This document shows positions 9,101-15,975 of a stretch of DNA of 43,501 nt, in pieces. The notes beneath the pieces were generated by a model. It had not been told where the DNA came from, made no database searches, and saw only the letters and a program-made list of their open reading frames with translations. The DNA comes from Micromonospora craterilacus (lineage in GTDB: Bacteria; Actinomycetota; Actinomycetes; Mycobacteriales; Micromonosporaceae). A program made the position numbers and the translations under genes. The DNA lies in the NCBI RefSeq assembly GCF_003236315.1, contig NZ_POTY01000022.1, positions 1-43,501 on the forward strand. Direction: 5' to 3'. Each line of letters opens with the position of its first letter. Positions within the stretch are counted from its first letter, which is position 1.

Positions 9101-10007
9101 GCAACGGATACGTGTAGGAGAACGAGCCCGCGCTCTCCCCCACCTGCCACGACCCGGACGGCTTCAAATCCGACGCCGTGTACGAGCCGGTCGACCCACC
9201 CGACGCCGATGACGCCAGCGCGTACACCCCGGTCGACTCGACCGTCGACTCCGGCGCGAAACCCTCGAACACACCAGTCCGGCGTCCGGCCTCGGTCGGG
9301 TCGCCACCGACGTCCACCACCGCCGTCAACGTCTGCGCGTGCGGATCGTTGGTAGCCGACACCCACACCGGATCCGCCGAACACTCCGGCACCTCCGGCG
9401 TCGTCGCCGCGCACCCGGGCAGCCGCACCAACGTCAACCGGTCAGCGAACGAACCCCCATACGCCTGCGCGAAATCGGAGTAGTCGACCACAACCTGCAC
9501 CGCACCCGCCGCCGCCGAACCGTCCGCCCTGGCAAGCGAATACAGGGGGCCCGCGTTGCCCAACGCCACCGACGCCGCCCGGTCAAACGATCGCACCCGC
9601 ACCGACCCGACCCCGGCAGCCGACAGGCCTCGCGCCGCCACACCCTCACCCGCGGTCGTCTCGCTGGCCGGCTCGACCGTCAGCCCGAACGCTGCCCGGT
9701 CTTCGGCGTCGCTCTGAAGGTCGAGAACCGCCTCACCGCCTTCGGGGAACTTCCCGGCGGGCAGGGGGTCCGTCACCGTGACCTCGTCATCCGGATCCGG
9801 ATCCTGCGCCTGCTGCCGCACCGCCACGCTCGCCACCGACGTGGAATCACCCGGCTCCAACGCCGGTGCCACCGCAACCGCCGGACCTTGCAGCTGCACC
9901 ACCGGCAACAAGCCCGCCAGCACCGCCACCGCCAGGACTCCGGCCCTGGCCCTCCCTCGGACGCCGAAACGGTCGAAGGCGGTGCCCTCACGGCGGTCAG
10001 CAAGCAT
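3111..10007 (-). CDS. polymorphic RHS/YD-repeat secreted toxin with HINT domain and C-terminal toxin tip
   Basis: A 2298-residue protein. Residues 1-46 form a secretion signal (basic start, then AGVLAVAVLAGLLPVV). Residues about 50-900 resemble the SpvB-like N-terminal region of large RHS proteins; about 1000-1800 carry many YD repeats (YDxxGR, TYDLAGRLTQ); about 1836-1886 is the RHS-associated core (GAREYDPTLGRFISVDP, NPxxxxDPTG-like end). A Gly-Asn linker covers about 1906-1938. A pretoxin segment leads to a HINT/intein-like domain, Cys2065 (CSFSADTRV) to Asn2202 (VLVHN), with a TDDH block; HINT domains cleave to release the tip. The last 96 residues (2203-2298) are the toxin, with H in YGHTGGG and a final TAYFSGR strand, loosely like DUF4258/BECR-fold ribonucleases; this is inference. 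The ATG is preceded by GGGAG. Immunity gene follows directly. Confidence 0.9.
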   Translation of the reverse strand: MLADRREGTAFDRFGVRGRARAGVLAVAVLAGLLPVVQLQGPAVAVAPALEPGDSTSVASVAVRQQAQDPDPDDEVTVTDPLPAGKFPEGGEAVLDLQSDAEDRAAFGLTVEPASETTAGEGVAARGLSAAGVGSVRVRSFDRAASVALGNAGPLYSLARADGSAAAGAVQVVVDYSDFAQAYGGSFADRLTLVRLPGCAATTPEVPECSADPVWVSATNDPHAQTLTAVVDVGGDPTEAGRRTGVFEGFAPESTVESTGVYALASSASGGSTGSYTASDLKPSGSWQVGESAGSFSYTYPLPEPPLPYGQTLGLQLSYSSSAVDGMTHGTNNQSGPVGLGWSYSPGYVERTYKPCRTHKTEMCWESPDGEDGEAATNDVTASHITISLQGQSTQIVKTTAGVWKPVDDLGWRVEFLAGGAEDDGYWKVWTQDGTEYRFGFVRDSVWKMSFLGDEPGEPCYSSYPGSCRDPWRWNLDRVRDANENETYLHWTRETNHYKRALSGSILEYDRGGYLSEIEYAKNVTETGAVPVGKVVFGWENRCVERTAEDDPFNNTPTACPSLSSNPNSYPDVPGDLLCGSSSCGNYTQSFFTSKILDRVTSYQWNSGTAAWNNISRVQLRYKVSNPTGLTERTFVLDYVRPIGLIGADANKIDMPPVDFDYVDGVQPNFRDGRVDYNETGLGVSAMRMPRLLVVRNGFGGRTEVTYGTQKPCPQGGSNQSGFTSWHNGKVGNWDVNTEDCYPIFHSPPGADPGFGIFHKYLVKKVVVKDQVGGSPDQVTQYDYTVGNPAWKNPNNPLVPDAEETWSIFAGYNRVRVLQGSGTDPSKYTVWMSNFFRGMYHDIYDPGSGGGIKQTTVTDYDGNTYDDHYARAGRTLQTRQYRMTAYNANPANATYTEVASTRYDHIIQGSYNGPGYANPRQVRTGLENTRVKLDDGSWRHSEKKIVYESTYGLPIRLHQYNQVGVADNTCTSYTYAQQDAPNSYYMISFPERVETWSGDTCGSGTLLSRAVTFYDTYTAEGAQAPFDGNVAEVRTYTSPTSYTSSGRSTYDNTGRIRTTTGPAGLTTTTNYSPAINWPDNGITSTAGGGFNHTATTVIDRHTGQPSKITDLNGKVTDLVYDPLGRLAEVYLPGQAKSSAVPSLRFGYQITSSGIGQPTAPARTKTETLQSHSGSPVYLTSFQYLDGLARSREAQQPGPNGGRIVTATTYDTRGNVAATTAPFHNSSAAGAGLVNPNLATVPAIRETSYDHLNRTTTEVDKKLGAAWRQTATTYHGDRITVVPPTGGTKTVSHTDVRGNVTRLDQYTSTTNPNTVQSTTYTHDLLNQLTKAVDPAGNTWTNTYDLAGRLTQKTDPDSGTTTTHYDAAGRLAYTIDGRGQKVSAQYDGKSRAIARWAGDVGTGTKLASYVYDSIAKGQLTSSTRHDVGGNYTTAVTGYTDDYQPSGTAVTIPAAEGALAGTYTSTLTYDKAGHLTSSSQAAAGGLPAETITYSFDNNGYPTTVTGLATYVAATSYYAYGPTHQLLLGSSGKRVRLTNTLDQQTGRLDATSIDLENSPGTFTAKYATAYRYDAIGNITSLLGSTNGTADQVECFRYDPLRQLTNAWTGSTPSATACDQSPQRGGSIDPYWRSWEFDAVGNRTKQTDHNPAGNTVWTYTHPASGVSKPHALTSVAATGPLAATATRSFAYDSGGNTLTRHTESGVAQQLAWDAEGRLDTIAEGTDETTYIYDSEGNRLISRDPDKTTLYLGATELTLAAGATQTDGTRYYTAAGRTIAVRTHTGLVWSGGDHHGTEQVQINADNLTTNRQRLLPYGEDRATPPSIFLGTRGFVGGTRDHTGLTHLGAREYDPTLGRFISVDPIQDLTDPQQWNAYSYAKNNATTFADPTGFIPCEDSDCKRTAPRNPTNGGGNGNGGGNGNGGGNGNGNGGGGNGGGGGGGGKRVDIGNSTLGGENGVANLLTPNWLAFREFKTYFEDLPAFEQSKIFSRVWCYNNPKACAASDPGGVEAGAEFIAQVNGYADLRDCAQGSASGCAWTGASLIGGRLLKGVYKLLRGADNAIDGARAACSFSADTRVLMADGTTKAISELKVGDKIQSADPEAGRSGERKVSHVWIHEDDLRALMVEGATVATTDDHPFWSETNRQWLRADMLQPGDQLANPAGEPVQVTEGTSKSSWRSLAYNLTVEDFHTYYVMAGNTPVLVHNTGPFCGVPFGKKTPGDADFHGSDYSLDEMTEFVYGHTGGGNPAMGRPGRSQIEDALRNAGPVQVDKQNAAKFEHNGVRVIINYDMPWKSTAYFSGR
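4239..4292. repeat. three perfect tandem copies of an 18-bp unit
   Basis: The unit GTTGCCGTTGCCGCCGCC (plus strand) occurs three times without mismatch and continues as irregular GCC/GTT triplets to about 4195. On the coding (minus) strand it encodes a Gly-Gly-Gly-Asn-Gly-Asn linker (toxin residues about 1906-1923) between RHS core and pretoxin region. Copy number may vary by slippage. Confidence 0.85.
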
Positions 10008-10020
10008 GACGACACTCCCG

Positions 10021-10073
10021 GTCGATCAAGAAAAGTGATCGACACGCTAGACACCCCAGAGAGACCGGCACAA
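10021..10073 (-). promoter_or_regulatory. candidate promoter and inverted-repeat operator of the RHS toxin gene
   Basis: Read on the minus strand, TTGTGC (10073-10068) and TAGCGT (10049-10044) are separated by 18 bases, a plausible sigma70-like promoter. Immediately downstream, GTCGATCA and TGATCGAC form a perfect 8-bp inverted repeat with a 7-base spacer (10021-10043), covering the expected transcription start and lying 13 bases before the start codon. It could be an operator or a hairpin in the leader. Both readings are inference from sequence. Confidence 0.4.
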
Positions 10074-10806
10074 GAGCACGACCGGCCGCACGAGGGCACC
10101 GTCCACCAGGGACGATCACCCTGCGCACATATCTGGGTGCAAGGCCCGTCGCTGCCGCCGCGCGTTACCGCCACAAAGTTCGCACCAAGCTCACCGCGCC
10201 GTCGCCACCCGGCCGACACGCTCACGCAAAGCGATTTTCAGCAATTTTTCAGTTGGTGGAAAGATCACCGCGGTGAGGCTTGCTCCGTCGGGGGATGCCG
10301 CCGGCCACGTGTCAGCGGCTGGCAGCCCGGACGGCCTACGGAGGAGGCAGGTCCTGGTGGCCGGGTGCTCCAGCCGAAGCGATGCGCGCGCAAGGCGCCG
10401 TGGCTCAACGAACTCCTGGCACCGACCGCGCCTCGACACCCACAGCCTCTACGAGATCCGGGGCTGTTCACCGCCCCGCCTGGGCGAATGGTGTCGGCGG
10501 TTGCGGTCTGCGACTTGGAGGTCGAGGCGCGAGGCCGGGCTCAGTCGCTCGACCTCGGCGGGCAACGATCCGTCTTCCCTGGGCGGCCGAACCTGACCGA
10601 GGTGCCCGTTGGCCGGCCACAGGGAGGCAATGGGCAGGGCCAGCGGTGGGATCGCGCGGACGGCGGTTCGCGGAGATCGTTTTCGCCGTGGCGCTTCGGC
10701 CGCGATGGTTGGTCGGCCAACGAAGCGCCGAGGCAGAGGACGGGCCCTCCGGTAGGGCCACCGGTTGTTGGCGGTCATTGAAACTCCCGGTGTCCGCTGT
10801 CACCGA
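10074..10806. other. intergenic region without recognised gene
   Basis: About 730 bases. Several open frames on both strands run through it but none has protein-like composition or a clear ribosome binding site. The stretch near 10230-10260 is AT-richer (gattttcagcaatttttcag) and may hold a distal promoter for the toxin operon. The rest may be decayed coding sequence that I cannot identify. Confidence 0.4.
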
Positions 10807-13128
10807 TCACGGCTGCGTTGATGGGAGGGCGGCGGGCTCACGGAGTCGACACGGTGCCGGGTTGTTTAGCCTTTCGAGGCGGGCGAGTGTGTGCGGTTCG
10901 TGCGCGAAGCGGCTGGCCAGGGTCGTGGCGGCGGCTCTGGTTTGCGGTGTGTTGTCGAAGCGTAGGTGCAGGTCGACCCAGGCGGAAACGGTGCCTGGAT
11001 AGGTGACGTCGGGTCGCAGATGGCGATATGACGTCCACGCCGCGTCCCACCGGTTCTGGTTGAGCTGGGAGATGATCAACGCCCATGCGTGATCATGATT
11101 CGTCGGGTCGTCTTTGAGCGCTGCTCGGCAGCACGCCTCTGCGCCAGCCCAGTCGTTTTGCGTGGCTCTGTGCTCGATGAGCCGGCGATGCAGGGCTCTG
11201 CGTTGCTCGGCTGCGAGTTCGCCGGTAGCGAGTAGATCCTTGGCGCACTCGTCGGCGGCGTCGAGGTCGCCCCGAATAGCCAGAATGTTGACCTTCTCCT
11301 GGAGAGCTTTCAGTGCCCCGTATCCCGTCCAAATCTCGTCGCACACGGCGAGGGCCTCGTCGTAGCGTCCCGCCTCACGAAGGATCTCGATCAGGATCTC
11401 TGCCGCAGCGGGTGACCAGGCAGACCGCAGCAGCGTGACAGCTACGTCGAGGTCACCGCTGCCAGCGGCGTTGCGTGCGGTGTAGACGACGCGGTCGCCG
11501 TTGTCGAGATTCGCCAACGCCGCCGCCCGATCGAGGTCTGTTGGGTCGAGTGCGCCCCTGGAGGCAAGCTGGTTCAGGCAGATCCTGGCCGCGAGCGCGG
11601 TATCCGCGTTGTCGAGCGCGATACGCCACATGGCGACCGTAGCCGTGGCGGGTTGGCGCGGGTCCGCAGCGAGCGCGCGGATCAGTGGCTCGGCGGGTGT
11701 GCCGCGCATGGCGTCGCCGAACCGGACGGCACGAATGCGGTCGTCCAGGGCGATGCTGGCTTGGGCGCCCACGATCGCGACGACGGGGTCGTCTGCTTCT
11801 CGGTCGGTTGCCTGGCCGCCGAATGCGGTGGGTGTGGCCAGCTCGATGACCTCCATGAACGCGCCGACGAGCATGCGCTCCTGCACGAGAAGGCGATGGA
11901 CGGTCTCGCTAGGCCCAGCCCATCGCCGTACGTTGTTGCGGACGGACGTGGCGAGCTCTATCGCCTCCTGCTGGTCACGGAAAGGTAGGGCCGAGGCGCC
12001 GCGCAGCAGGCGCTCCATCAGCGCCCTGGCCCGGCCGAGCCTGCCACCGGTGCTGCTGGGTTGCCGTTCGCAGACGCGTTCATAGATGGCCAGCGCCTGG
12101 TCGAGGTCGCCCCGGCCTGCGGCGCGCTCGGCGAGGAACAACAGGCAGGTGGGTTCCGCGTCGAGCTCACCGTCGGACCGATCTCGTAGGAGTTTCTCCA
12201 GCAGGTCCTCTCTGCCCGATTGATCGGCTTCGAGGGCGCAGACGGCGATGTCCATGAGCAGGTTCGTCCATGCCCGTTGCGGGGCCTGGACCGGACGGAG
12301 AAGGCCGGCGGCTCGGCCCTTGTCCCCGACGGTGATGGCCATGATCGCCGCGATGCCGCGCAGCCGCAGCTGGTTGTCCGGGTCCCGTTCGGCCGCCAGC
12401 GCGAACGCCTCCATCGCCAGGTCCCGGTGGCCGTGGTCGTTGGCGTACGCCCCGACGGTCGCCAGCCGCGCCACCGTCGCGTGAACCCAACCCCGACTCG
12501 CGGCAAGGAGCGGCTCCACGACCGCTCTCGGGTCGTCGCGGCCCCCGCTGAGCATCCGTGCGAGACGCCGTGCGCCCTCGGGGTCGACCAGGTTAAGGGC
12601 TGACAGCGTCTCCACCGTGGATGGTGGCAGCAGCGGCAGAACCTCCGCGACAGGATCCGGGTTGGCCGAAGGCGCGGCGAGCGCGATGTCACGCAGGGCG
12701 TCACACGATGACGCGTCGAGTACGTTCGCGGACGGTACCTCAATCGACCAGCCGCGGTCGGTCTCGTGCACCGCGTCGGCGGTGATCTGAACCCAGTATC
12801 CGACTCGGGTCGCCGGGTCAACGATGACGAGTACCACGGGCATCAGGTGGGCCAGCCAGTACGTGAGGTGCCGAGGCTTTCCGGTAAAGCGCCACCCGTT
12901 CCGCGTCCTCCGTCTGAAGAACGTTGGCCCGCATTTGATCTGAACGGCGATGTACCGGCCGGTGGGGTTTGTCAGACCATCAACCTCGACTTGAGCGTCG
13001 ATACCCTGATCCGCCTCGCGCTGCTCCCGAAACGCCCAGTTCAAATTGGTGAACGCGAGTTGCACCTCGGCAACGCCGAGGCGCTCCATCCCGACGGACG
13101 ACGTCGTCACCCTTCGACCCCCATCCAC
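10807..13128 (-). CDS. DUF4365-like nuclease domain fused to TPR repeats
   Basis: A 773-residue protein. The N-terminal 150 residues resemble DUF4365, a PD-(D/E)XK nuclease-like domain: Glu21 in the first helix (GVAEVQLAF), Asp44 in QGIDAQVEV, and the Gln-X-Lys at 63-65 in YIAVQIKCG. The remainder, from about 190 to 750, is a long alpha-helical solenoid of TPR-like repeats (for example LAMEAFALAAERDPDN and AGAEACCRAALKDDPTN). Start choice: the longest frame starts with a GTG at 13128; a GTG at 13110, preceded by GGGGGTCGAAG, and an ATG at 13089 are alternatives that leave the nuclease motifs intact. No partner gene is directly coupled. DUF4365 domains recur in phage-defence and mobile-element contexts, so a defence role is a reasonable but untested inference. 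Confidence 0.8.
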   Translation of the reverse strand: MDGGRRVTTSSVGMERLGVAEVQLAFTNLNWAFREQREADQGIDAQVEVDGLTNPTGRYIAVQIKCGPTFFRRRTRNGWRFTGKPRHLTYWLAHLMPVVLVIVDPATRVGYWVQITADAVHETDRGWSIEVPSANVLDASSCDALRDIALAAPSANPDPVAEVLPLLPPSTVETLSALNLVDPEGARRLARMLSGGRDDPRAVVEPLLAASRGWVHATVARLATVGAYANDHGHRDLAMEAFALAAERDPDNQLRLRGIAAIMAITVGDKGRAAGLLRPVQAPQRAWTNLLMDIAVCALEADQSGREDLLEKLLRDRSDGELDAEPTCLLFLAERAAGRGDLDQALAIYERVCERQPSSTGGRLGRARALMERLLRGASALPFRDQQEAIELATSVRNNVRRWAGPSETVHRLLVQERMLVGAFMEVIELATPTAFGGQATDREADDPVVAIVGAQASIALDDRIRAVRFGDAMRGTPAEPLIRALAADPRQPATATVAMWRIALDNADTALAARICLNQLASRGALDPTDLDRAAALANLDNGDRVVYTARNAAGSGDLDVAVTLLRSAWSPAAAEILIEILREAGRYDEALAVCDEIWTGYGALKALQEKVNILAIRGDLDAADECAKDLLATGELAAEQRRALHRRLIEHRATQNDWAGAEACCRAALKDDPTNHDHAWALIISQLNQNRWDAAWTSYRHLRPDVTYPGTVSAWVDLHLRFDNTPQTRAAATTLASRFAHEPHTLARLERLNNPAPCRLREPAALPSTQP

Positions 13129-13376
13129 CTCGTCGCCAGCCGTGCGCGGCTGGCCCCGCTGTCACCGTTTGCCTCGTCGACTTCGGCCGCCCAGGTCACA
13201 CGGGCCGACCCCGTCACCGTCTCGGTCACCAGGCCACGGCGTCCATCACCGCCCGTACTTGGAGCCCAGCGCATAGCACCTCCCACGGCACGGACGGAAG
13301 CGCCGTAGCTCACGTGCCGGTGGGACCTCCGCCCGAACCATGGCTGGGGCGGCGTTCGTGTGCCCCGTGGGGTGGC

Positions 13377-14369
13377 TCAGTCGTCGTCTTGGTCGATGTC
13401 GGGGTCGAACTGGGTGAGCCATTCCACGTCCCCGTTCGCTTCGGTGGCGACCAGCCCGGCGACGAGCCATATCAGGGCGGGAAGGAACGCGTTGCCGAGC
13501 CGGTCGAGGGCCTCGTTGACGGTCACCGTTGGTGCCAGTGGGCTGCCGAGAAGGCCCGCGAGTTGGAATGCCTGATCGGCGGGTTCGTCATCAAGGTTCT
13601 GGCGGATCCACCGCACCGCGGGGCCGGCGAGGTCAGTGGTCGCGGTTGCCTTCGCGCTGGTCAGCCAGGTCATCAGGACGGCAGTCAGGGTGGTGGCGGC
13701 GAGGCCGGCGGCGTCGGGGTCGTCGGCGTGGTCGAGGGCTTCCCCAAGCCGCCAGGCGGGTTCTTCCATGCCGCTGGTGATGGTCTCGTCGATCAGGTCC
13801 CGCAGCCCGTCAGCGGAGAGCTCGACCGTGGCCGCGAGGTCGATATCGTCGGCATCGCCCTGATAGCGGGTCACGGCGTCGGCGTAGGCCCGCACGTCGG
13901 CGGCGCTGAACAGGTGCTGGTTCTCCACCGTGACGAGGTAGCCGACCTCCCGCCAGGCATGGATCGGGGCCGGGTCCACCCCCGAGGCCTCGGCGGCCTT
14001 CAGCATCTGGTCCACGGCGTCATCGAAGCTCCGCTGACTCAACGGGGTCGGCTCGTCGGCGTCCGGGTCGAAGAACAGCGGATCGTTCGGCCCCGGATCG
14101 CGACCGAACTTCTCGCGGAACGCCGCGAACTGCGCCTGGAACCCCTCACGCAACTCCGTGCCCGCCTCGGATCCCGCGTCCCACGTCAACGTGGCAGCGC
14201 CGTCCGCGCCGACGGTACGCTGCACGAACTGGGGGTCCCCCATCCGGTTGAGGACCAGACGGGCATGCTGTTCGTGGAACTCTTCCTGCCGGGCCACCTC
14301 TTGCCGCTGCTGCAGGCGTGCGCGCTGCTGCGCGGCGCGACGCTGACGAGGTGTGCGCTTCTTCGGCAT
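13377..14369 (-). CDS. hypothetical protein, 330 aa
   Basis: Unrecognised soluble protein. The first 30 residues are strongly basic (KKRTPRQRRAAQQRARLQQR) and probably form a nucleic-acid-binding or charged helix; the rest is acidic and helical, ending in DPDIDQDDD. ATG start with an A/G-rich stretch (GGCGGGAGGAGC) about nine bases upstream. No membrane segment, signal or catalytic motif is visible. Its layout (basic Lys/Arg-rich start then acidic helical body) is superficially like the unknown protein at 23638-24606, but no real sequence similarity is seen. It is divergent from the gene at 14579. Confidence 0.75.
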   Translation of the reverse strand: MPKKRTPRQRRAAQQRARLQQRQEVARQEEFHEQHARLVLNRMGDPQFVQRTVGADGAATLTWDAGSEAGTELREGFQAQFAAFREKFGRDPGPNDPLFFDPDADEPTPLSQRSFDDAVDQMLKAAEASGVDPAPIHAWREVGYLVTVENQHLFSAADVRAYADAVTRYQGDADDIDLAATVELSADGLRDLIDETITSGMEEPAWRLGEALDHADDPDAAGLAATTLTAVLMTWLTSAKATATTDLAGPAVRWIRQNLDDEPADQAFQLAGLLGSPLAPTVTVNEALDRLGNAFLPALIWLVAGLVATEANGDVEWLTQFDPDIDQDDD

Positions 14370-14578
14370 AACCCGCTCCTCCCGCCACCCCTTTCACAGG
14401 CGACCCGGGCATTATCCCTATGCGACAGCCCGACCCGACTCCGCGACACAGGCCCTGTCGGACACGCCTGCCTGTACCTGGCTCGGCAAGCAGATCCGCC
14501 CCGTAGACAGCCTCGCCTCCGGTTCCCCACGCACCGGCCCGCTATCGTGCGGATGGACTCGCCACCACAGGAGGACGC

Positions 14579-15199
14579 GTGCGTCGGATGACCAAGTTCC
14601 ACGAAGCGGTCGAGCGGCTGCGCCAGGAAGGCCGCCGTCGCGGCCTGGACATCTCGACAGCCACCGCGCAGGACATCCTCGCCGACCTCGTCACCAGCAC
14701 CGCCGCCACTCTCGGCATCCGCGAAGAGACCTTCGTACGGTCCCACCTTCCGAACGTCGACCTCACCGACCTCGTGGCCCACCTCAAGCAGGCGGACGAC
14801 GCGCAGAAACGCGAGGTTGCCGACGCCTCCCCTGCGGTGGTCAGCATGGAGGACACCGGCCGGCTCATCGCGTCGCTCGCCCAAGCGGTGCGGTGCGTCA
14901 GCCTCAACCACGACCGACTCGCGCAGGGGCACCGCGACAAGTGGGAGGCCGTCGGCGTCCTCGACGACGCCAGCAACTGCCTGACCCTGCTCGGCGAAGC
15001 CGTGAGCAATAGCCACACCACAGCACAGGGCACCGCCGTGCTCTGGAACGACGAAAGCGTCGTGTACGCACGACGCGCTCTCACCCAGACCATCACCAAC
15101 CTCCGCGACGGCGGCTGGACCTTCGCCCACGGACGGCAACTCGACGCCGACGTCGCCACCCGCATGGACGACGACCTGCAGATCCTCCCGCAGAAATGA
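14579..15199 (+). CDS. hypothetical protein, 206 aa
   Basis: Unrecognised soluble helical protein. It starts at GTG 14579, four bases after AGGAGG; an ATG three codons later is the alternative. The sequence has hydrophobic-heptad-like stretches (FHEAVERLRQEGRRRGLD, LTDLVAHLKQADDA) and ends DDDLQILPQK. It is divergent from the 13377-14369 gene with about 210 bases between, a space that probably holds both promoters. No catalytic residues can be named. Confidence 0.75.
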   Translation: MRRMTKFHEAVERLRQEGRRRGLDISTATAQDILADLVTSTAATLGIREETFVRSHLPNVDLTDLVAHLKQADDAQKREVADASPAVVSMEDTGRLIASLAQAVRCVSLNHDRLAQGHRDKWEAVGVLDDASNCLTLLGEAVSNSHTTAQGTAVLWNDESVVYARRALTQTITNLRDGGWTFAHGRQLDADVATRMDDDLQILPQK

Positions 15200-15640
15200 G
15201 CACGCCATGTGCCGGGCAACCCAGCGCACAGGTGCCACCGGTTCACCGAAAGATCAACTGAAGAGTCAGTGGAAGCCAGCTGCGAACCTTTGATCCCGAC
15301 ACTCGCACATCGTCGGCGCGGAAGGGGAAATCAGCTGGAAACCGGCAGAGCGGCCAAGGCGAATACGCTTCGCGTATCCCCGAAGGAAGTGTTGACCACC
15401 GCGAAGCCCGCCGACGCGAGGTCCACGGGGACTACCGCGACACCACCCTGCATTGAGGTCTATTCCACGGCGACCGCGCCGACGAGGGGGCCGAGGAAGG
15501 CATCGCCCGCTGGTGTTGGTGGCGTCGAGGTGAGGTGCGGACACGAGTGCTCTTTGGTCGGGGCTGCTGTGGACGAGCCGTGGCGTATTGCTTCACGCCA
15601 CCGCCGCGCAACTGGCATCGGCCCGGCTGCGGCATGCGGC
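15200..15640. other. intergenic region, no gene recognised
   Basis: No credible gene. A short perfect hairpin (ATACGC-TTC-GCGTAT, 15363-15377) is present about 160 bases after the preceding stop. It has no T-run and its role is unclear. Confidence 0.4.
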
Positions 15641-15975
15641 CCGCAGGGTGGGCGTTGGCGATGCTCGCCGAGGCGCGGCGGCGGCTGCGCGCCCAGGCCG
15701 TGGAATCCGACGCAGCGGACCGGCTGGGCCGCAACCGGATCGCCCGCGAGATCGAGAGAACCTGCGCGAGACGGCTCAGGCTCTGGTTCCCCACTGGAAT
15801 GGCCTGATCCAGGAGGCGCGTCTCGCGCTGCCGGCGAACTGGTCCCCCACCACCATCCTTGAGGCTTCGACGAGTTCCTGTACCGGCGGGACTGGGAGTG
15901 GCTGTTGGCGCCTTGGTCCTGGCCGATCGGCTTACTTTGGTGCGGCTCGTCGTGCCGGTATGGGCAGGGTGCGTA
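15641..15975 (+). pseudogene. decayed actinobacterial gene, multiple frameshifts
   Basis: Three successive frames read like pieces of one protein: LAMLAEARRRLRAQAVESD with DRLGRNRIAREIE, then NLRETAQALVPHWNGLIQEA with LALPANWSPTTILE, then FDEFLYRRDWEWLLAPWSWP and IGLLWCGSS before a stop near 15975. The protein-like composition changes frame at about 15755 and 15865. The original family is not recognised. I interpret it as a dead gene; sequencing error is the alternative. It faces the 3' end of the XRE-like regulator. Confidence 0.35.

Noticed and set aside
7770..10781. Two 480-codon plus-strand frames (7770-9212 and 9339-10781)
   Set aside because: Arg/His/Pro-rich composition typical of antisense frames in high-GC genes; they lie opposite the toxin gene and its promoter region.
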